Assembly: GCA_023253295.1 (NCBI GenBank) | Contig: JALRGZ010000070.1 | Coordinates: 1-11,479, forward strand | Source: Flavobacterium sp. | GTDB lineage: Bacteria; Bacteroidota; Bacteroidia; Flavobacteriales; Flavobacteriaceae | Direction of reading: 5' to 3' | Length of the DNA stretch: 11,479 nucleotides | Part shown: piece by piece, positions 7,617-11,479 of the stretch | How positions within the stretch are numbered: the first letter of the stretch is position 1 | How the letters are laid out: every line of letters begins with the position of its first letter | The notes under the pieces: model-generated | The model's database searches: none | The model's input: the letters and a program-made list of their open reading frames with translations, nothing else | What the model was told of the DNA's origin: nothing | Made by a program: the position numbers and the translations under genes

Positions 7617-8422
7617 GTTTATGCAGGTTTATTGAAAGTAGAGCCTTATAAAGAACATCCTGGAGGTCTTTTTCCGGGTATTCACGAACCTATAATTGAT
7701 ATTACGACCTGGCAATTAGTACAGCGTAAAATGGAAAAACCTATCGTTTCAAGATCAATTTTAGATGATCAACTGCCTTTAAGAGGTGTTTTAAAGTGTC
7801 ATTGCGGAAACTTTCTGACTGGAGCTCCTTCGAGAGGAAAATCAGGAAAATATTTTTATTATTACAAATGTCGTTGTCCAAAACACAATAATATTAGCGC
7901 AATCAAAGCTCATCAACAATTATTAGAAGTATTTAATTTAATGAGTCTTTCAGATAAATTAGTTGCGGATATTAAAAATGGTTGTGAAAAAGCAATGGAA
8001 AAAGAATTGAAAAATAGAAAACTAAAGCTTAAAAATAAAAAAGAGGAATTAGTAGATGTCGAATCTAAGTTATTTGCTTTAGAAGAAAAATGGTTGACAA
8101 ACGAAATTTCTAGGGATACGTATAACAGATGGCATAATAATTATAGCTATTCTGTATTAAATATTAAAGGAGCAATAGAAAGATTGAGTGTAGATACTAG
8201 TGATATTTACGAGCTTTTACAAAAGAATATAAAATTGTTAACAGATATTCCTTATGTGTATGACAATTCGACAACTTTACAAAAGAGGGAGTTTGTAACT
8301 ATGGTGTTCGACACCAATTTGTATTACGAAGAGGGGGTGTATCGAACACCTACAATGATGAATTTGTTTAAGTGTAACTTGTTGAAAATGAAAGAGAAAG
8401 AATGTCTTTTTTTTGAAGAAAA

Positions 8423-8448
8423 ACGGGATAATTTTACAATTATCCCGT
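8423..8448 (-). terminator. intrinsic terminator of ssrA, lying within the recombinase reading frame
   Basis: A perfect 11-bp stem (ACGGGATAATT at 8423-8433 with AATTATCCCGT at 8438-8448) closes on a TTAC loop. On the minus strand it follows the tmRNA 3' end by 5 bases and is followed by TTTTCTTC, so it is well placed to end ssrA transcription. On the plus strand the same bases encode recombinase codons, so the hairpin may have come with the integrated element. Confidence 0.75.
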
Positions 8449-8495
8449 CGAGTGGAGTCGGGGAGAATCGAACTCCCGTCCAAACAAGCAACTAA
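8449..8495. other. putative attachment junction at the ssrA 3' end
   Basis: The recombinase frame crosses from element sequence into the 3' tRNA-like end of ssrA here and finds its stop (TAA, 8493-8495) inside the RNA gene. The 3' ends of tRNA and tmRNA genes are common integration sites. No second copy of this sequence exists elsewhere in the window, so the core crossover site cannot be delimited. Confidence 0.4.
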
Positions 8496-8847
8496 AGAGC
8501 TTTCTACACGCTTATTTCCTGATTGAATTTTCGATAGGATGCCAGGCCAGAAACAGCCACATACTACTTAGCTTCTTAATTTTCGAAATCTGCCCGAAGC
8601 TAACAGAAATCTAGGTCTATTTTTACGGTTCCCCTGTACTGACCGCCATAAACCAAGGCTTTCAAGGAGAATCCAGCTTCCCTACCTTGTAGGGACGTGG
8701 CGTAATCGTACTATAATTCGGATTATGCAGCTAAAGCGTAAGTATTTTCGCCGTTTAAAAGTTCGAGATCTTATATTTACGAGCAAGGTCTCAATGCTCG
8801 ACGTGCTTACTGTTCAATTCGACTTGCTGTCAAAACCAGTCGACCCC
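8453..8847 (-). ncRNA. ssrA: transfer-messenger RNA (tmRNA)
   Basis: tmRNA rescues stalled ribosomes: charged with alanine, it enters the A site and switches translation to its own tag reading frame, marking the product for proteolysis. The 5' end GGGGTCG pairs with CGACTCC at the 3' end to form a 7-bp acceptor stem. Its third pair is G·U, the alanine identity element recognised by AlaRS. The T-arm reads GGGAGTTCGATTCTCCC (8476-8460), and the 5' part has GGTTTTGACAG, a conserved tmRNA feature. The tag frame lies at 8752-8723. The discriminator A is followed by CTC, so CCA is not encoded and must be added enzymatically. TATTTTA (8862-8856) is a weak candidate promoter box just upstream of the 5' end. 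The whole gene appears intact despite the element remnant at its 3' end. Confidence 0.95.
8723..8752 (-). other. tmRNA proteolysis-tag reading frame, GENTYALAA-stop
   Basis: Nine codons from GGC (8752-8750) to GCA followed by TAA encode GENTYALAA. With the alanine carried by the tmRNA itself, the added tag would be AGENTYALAA. The hydrophobic YALAA end is the standard protease-recognition terminus of bacterial tmRNA tags, which supports the strand and frame. Confidence 0.92.
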
Positions 8848-8933
8848 AGTTTTATTAAAATACCCAAATCAAATTTGAGTGTGCGAATATACAATTTTAT
8901 AGTTTAATATTACTAATAGCCTAATAGCAAAAA

Positions 8934-10145
8934 TTATTCCTCTTTTTCATCTTTACTTAATTTGAATGGATAATCTCCAAAAAGTGGTGCTAATTTTTTT
9001 ACCTGATAAGTTTTTGTGGTGTATTTATTAGATAATGCAATGATTGTAACATGTTCATTTAATAAGGTAATGTAAGATGAAGTATTGCCATGCCACCAAC
9101 CGTTATGAAAATAGAAATTCTGTCCTGTTTCCCAATTGATCATGCGGATTCCTAATCCATAATTTCTTTCTCCTTTGCGTTCCTGACTGAAAGGTGTATA
9201 AACCAATTTTAATAATTTTGGACTTAAGAATCCCGTAGAGTTTCGTGCTAAATCAAATTTCAATAGGTCTCTTGGGGTCGAATAAATATTTTTATCTCCA
9301 TAAATAGCGTCCAGATAATCTTTTCCAATTTCAACCTTGTTGCCTTTGTAAGAAGGTACAATAGAATCTTTATCTCTTTCGTAATTAAAAACAAAGGTAT
9401 GATTCATACCTAAAGGTTTGAAAACCATACGTTCCATTGCTTTTTCATAACTAAGTCCAGTTGCTTTTTCGATAATCAATGCCAAAACTGCATAATTGGT
9501 ATTGCAATAAGCAAAACGGGTATCGGTTCTGGATTCCAGACCAATGTCTTTAGTAGCCATTAAATTGACAATATCTTTATTGCTGAGAATATTATGTCTG
9601 TCCCAAACGCCATCTTTTTTATCGGTAAAATAAGCGTAATTGCGCATGCCGCTTCTGTGATTTAAAAGCATTTTTACGGTTACTTCGGGAAAAGGAAAAT
9701 GGTGTATTATAGTATTTATTTTTTGATTTAAACCAATTCTTTTGGCATCTATTAATTTTAAGACGGCAGCAGCAGTCAATACTTTACTAACCGAAGCCAA
9801 ATGCAGGGGGGTAGTGGCCGTAATAGGTCTTTTGTCTCTGAAATTAGCCATACCTTCATACTTTTCAAAAATAATCTGACCATTTTGGGCGACCAAAAAA
9901 CTTCCATTCATACTATTATTTCGCCAGTTTTTATTATAAAAATGTTCAATTGCCGCTTTTTTTGCATTGATATATTGAGCAGATAATTTGGGTAATTTTT
10001 TGGTAGGAGGCTCCATATGAGGCATAGTGTCTTTTGGAGTGTCCTGATCAGAAGATGAAGTGTTTTTATTCTTTTGGTTACAAGAACTCAAAACTAAGAT
10101 TAGCAGGAGTAATTGTAGTATATTTGTCTTTTTTACGAAATTCAT
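8934..10145 (-). CDS. beta-lactamase-fold serine hydrolase lipoprotein (PF00144 family)
   Basis: This is a 403-aa envelope lipoprotein of the class C beta-lactamase/penicillin-binding-protein-like family. The signal peptide ends in the lipobox LSSC, with lipidation expected at C22, and a Ser/Asp/Pro-rich linker runs to about residue 55. Catalytic motifs are present: S118-V-S-K121 (SxxK nucleophile and base), Y213-C-N215 (YxN) and H347-N-G349 in the KTG-equivalent position. LLNHRSGMRNY (about 160-170) is another family block. HxG instead of KTG is usual in esterases, D-aminopeptidases and PBP-like members, so it is probably a hydrolase of peptides, esters or cell-wall fragments, not a resistance beta-lactamase; the substrate is unknown. 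It is monocistronic, with its stop 87 bases before the ssrA 5' end and no terminator hairpin between them. Confidence 0.9.
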   Translation of the reverse strand: MNFVKKTNILQLLLLILVLSSCNQKNKNTSSSDQDTPKDTMPHMEPPTKKLPKLSAQYINAKKAAIEHFYNKNWRNNSMNGSFLVAQNGQIIFEKYEGMANFRDKRPITATTPLHLASVSKVLTAAAVLKLIDAKRIGLNQKINTIIHHFPFPEVTVKMLLNHRSGMRNYAYFTDKKDGVWDRHNILSNKDIVNLMATKDIGLESRTDTRFAYCNTNYAVLALIIEKATGLSYEKAMERMVFKPLGMNHTFVFNYERDKDSIVPSYKGNKVEIGKDYLDAIYGDKNIYSTPRDLLKFDLARNSTGFLSPKLLKLVYTPFSQERKGERNYGLGIRMINWETGQNFYFHNGWWHGNTSSYITLLNEHVTIIALSNKYTTKTYQVKKLAPLFGDYPFKLSKDEKEE

Positions 10146-10165
10146 TTGTCTTAGGGGTATATTGG

Positions 10166-10173
10166 CAAATATA
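10166..10173 (-). promoter_or_regulatory. candidate -7 promoter box for the serine hydrolase gene
   Basis: On the minus strand this is TATATTTG, an exact TAnnTTTG match and the same octamer seen before the META lipoprotein gene. It ends 20 bases before the start codon at 10145, giving a short leader. No TTG -33 element is evident at the usual spacing. Confidence 0.45.
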
Positions 10174-10275
10174 TAGAATCAAATACTTTTGAACGTTGTT
10201 TTTTTTAACGTTAACAGATTTTTTTGAAAGTTTTCAGGAGTGTTTTTTCTATGTTTTTGGCTTTCAGCTTTTAAT

Positions 10276-10283
10276 GAATTTTG
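10276..10283 (+). promoter_or_regulatory. weak candidate promoter for the dehydrogenase gene
   Basis: GAATTTTG differs from TAnnTTTG only at its first base. A TTG (10257-10259) lies 16 bases upstream in the -33 position. The leader would be about 40 bases and contains AAGGAA about 10 bases before the ATG. Confidence 0.3.
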
Positions 10284-10331
10284 TAAAAATACAATAGAAT
10301 TTATCACAAGAAATATAAGGAATCCTATAAT

Positions 10332-11479
10332 ATGAAATTTGGAATTATTCAAGAAAGAAAAATCCCTGCAGACAGACGGGTAGTTTTTTCTCCTAATCAA
10401 ATCGTACAATTAAAATCACTTTATCCACAGTTGAATATTGTGGTTGAAAGTTCGCCAATTCGAATTTTTAGTGATTCAGAATATGAGAATGCCGGAATTG
10501 AAGTAGTGAATGATTTGTGTGACTGTGATGTTTTGTTAGGGGTAAAGGAAGTTCCGGTAGAGCATTTGATTCCTAATAAAAAGTATTTCTTTTTTTCACA
10601 TACGATCAAAAAACAGGCTTATAACAGAGGTTTGTTACAGGCATTATTAGAAAAAAATGTTGCGTTTTATGATCATGAAACGCTTGTGGATGCTTATAAT
10701 AACAGATTGATTGGTTTTGGACGTTATGCCGGAATGGTAGGCGCATACAACAGTATTCGGGCTTTCGGATTAAAATTCGAATTGTTTAAGTTACCAAAAG
10801 CTGAAACGCTTTCCGGCAAAGAAGATTTAATTCGTTGTTTGAAAAGAAATATGCTACCTCCTTTAAAATTTGTGGTTACCGGTAAAGGGAAAGTGGGAGC
10901 TGGTGTCAAAGAAATTTTGGATGCTATAAAGGTAAAATCGGTAACGGTTGAGAATTTCTTGACTAAAAATTATACACAATCGGTATATACGCAAATTGAC
11001 GCTTTAGAATATAATAAAAGAAAAGATGGTGCAATACTAGAAATTACCGATTTTTTCGAAAATCCTCAGGATTACGAAAGTAATTTTGAACGATTTACCA
11101 AAGTTTCGGATATAGTAATTACAGGTCATTTTCATGCCAATGATGCTCCGGCAATTTTAACGCAAGAGATGTTAAAGGCTAAAGATTGTAAAATAAAAAT
11201 TGTGGGTGATATTTCCTGTGATATCAACGGTCCAGTTGCCTGTACCTTGCGTTCCTCTACTATTGAAGAACCTTTTTATGGTTATTTGCCAACAGAAAAT
11301 AAAGAAGTTGATATCTTTCACCCGGCTGCTATTGTGGTGATGGCAGTCGATAATTTACCTTGCGAATTACCTAAAGATGCCAGTGAAGGTTTTGGTCAAA
11401 TGCTTATGGAAAAGGTGATTCCTGCTTTTTTTGATGGGGATAAAGAGGGTATTTTACAAAGAGCTAAAATCACTGAAAA
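10332..11479 (+). CDS. saccharopine/alanine dehydrogenase-like NAD(P)-dependent oxidoreductase (3' end outside window)
   Basis: The frame opens with ATG at 10332 and runs 382 codons without a stop to the right edge. It belongs to the AlaDH/PNT-fold family that includes LYS1-type saccharopine dehydrogenase. The N-terminal domain begins MKFGIIQERKIPADRRVVFSP, with basic residues typical of the AlaDH_PNT substrate site, and contains FFSHTIKKQ and RLIGFGRYAGMVGAYN. A Rossmann nucleotide-binding loop sits at G184-K-G186-K-V-G189-A-G191. Later blocks GDISCDINGPV and VDNLPCELPKDASEGFG match saccharopine dehydrogenase-like proteins. The usual length is near 400 aa, so only a few codons are probably missing. 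Whether it works in lysine metabolism or on another amino acid cannot be told from sequence. AAGGAA precedes the start. It diverges from the serine hydrolase gene. Confidence 0.87.
   Translation, partial: MKFGIIQERKIPADRRVVFSPNQIVQLKSLYPQLNIVVESSPIRIFSDSEYENAGIEVVNDLCDCDVLLGVKEVPVEHLIPNKKYFFFSHTIKKQAYNRGLLQALLEKNVAFYDHETLVDAYNNRLIGFGRYAGMVGAYNSIRAFGLKFELFKLPKAETLSGKEDLIRCLKRNMLPPLKFVVTGKGKVGAGVKEILDAIKVKSVTVENFLTKNYTQSVYTQIDALEYNKRKDGAILEITDFFENPQDYESNFERFTKVSDIVITGHFHANDAPAILTQEMLKAKDCKIKIVGDISCDINGPVACTLRSSTIEEPFYGYLPTENKEVDIFHPAAIVVMAVDNLPCELPKDASEGFGQMLMEKVIPAFFDGDKEGILQRAKITE

Larger units (their letters stand above)
7617..8495 (+). pseudogene. C-terminal fragment of a large serine recombinase, truncated by the IS
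   Basis: About 292 codons remain of a site-specific recombinase of the resolvase/invertase superfamily. Homology begins at the IS edge, inside the Recombinase (PF07508-type) domain: PVYAGLLKVEPY, then GLFPGIHEPIID and WQLVQRKM. A zinc-ribbon region follows (LKCHCGNFLTG, YKCRCPKH), then a Lys/Glu-rich coiled coil (about 7990-8100). Missing are the N-terminal catalytic resolvase domain with its active-site serine and the start of the Recombinase domain, some 200 or more residues. No ATG or ribosome-binding site precedes it, only a TTG at 7632. The last 13 codons (GVGENRTPVQTSN) are antisense to the 3' end of ssrA, as expected where such recombinases integrate at a tRNA-like 3' end. It cannot be catalytically active. 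Confidence 0.85.
10146..10331. other. divergent intergenic region with AACGTT repeats
   Basis: This 186-base region separates two divergent genes and holds the two candidate promoters. AACGTT occurs at 10192-10197 and 10207-10212, the second inside the perfect palindrome TTAACGTTAA (10205-10214), with a T-run between them. It could be an operator for either gene, but no known regulator site is recognised. Confidence 0.25.

Noticed and set aside
8725..8907. 60-residue plus-strand reading frame starting MQLKRKYF
   Set aside because: It is entirely antisense to and beyond the 5' part of the tmRNA gene, contains the complement of the tag frame, and has no ribosome-binding site or recognisable domain.
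8934..10145. Antibiotic-resistance beta-lactamase
   Set aside because: SxxK and YxN are present, but the third motif is HxG and the protein is a lipoprotein of the broad PF00144 hydrolase family. Nothing supports a resistance role.
10179..10909. Three minus-strand frames of 61-76 residues near the right edge
   Set aside because: Two overlap the clear dehydrogenase frame that starts at 10332. The first mostly covers divergent promoter DNA and runs into that gene. None has a domain or a good start.
1..11479. CRISPR array, toxin-antitoxin pair, phage-defence or other novel multi-gene system
   Set aside because: No regularly spaced repeats or small paired ORFs were found, and no unexplained gene cluster remains. 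All the larger genes belong to recognisable families.

Overview
This AT-rich window looks like part of a Bacteroidota chromosome, most likely Flavobacterium or a close relative. The reasons are the protein flavour (flavobacterial-type LutB/LutC, a META lipoprotein, OsmC and TopB), TAnnTTTG-type promoter boxes, weak Shine-Dalgarno sequences, and a tmRNA with no encoded CCA end. The genus is an inference from memory of these families.

Layout. Positions 1-2063 hold lutB (open at the left edge) and lutC, overlapping by one base; they serve L-lactate oxidation. A bidirectional terminator (2111-2143) separates them from a convergent minus-strand pair: a META-domain lipoprotein (2639-3079) followed by msrB (2182-2631). 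Diverging from that pair is an OsmC-family protein (3274-3747), then a complete type IA topoisomerase III gene, topB (3896-6187).

Positions 6355-8495 are a mobile-element scar. A complete IS3-family element (6355-7616) has OrfA, OrfB, a candidate -1 frameshift site and imperfect inverted repeats. It abuts the C-terminal part of a large serine recombinase (7617-8495) whose catalytic N-terminus is missing. That fragment reads into the 3' end of ssrA, the tmRNA gene (minus strand, 8453-8847; tag GENTYALAA). The simplest reading is that an integrative element once sat at the 3' end of ssrA, an IS inserted into its recombinase gene, and a deletion next to the IS removed the rest.

Beyond ssrA lie a beta-lactamase-fold serine hydrolase lipoprotein (minus, 8934-10145) and a divergent saccharopine/alanine dehydrogenase-like gene (10332 onward) cut by the right edge.

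MsrB and OsmC are both oxidative-damage functions and sit on either side of one divergent promoter region, but no shared operator is visible. I found no convincing new defence, toxin or biosynthetic system. The most interesting part is the IS / recombinase remnant / ssrA junction.
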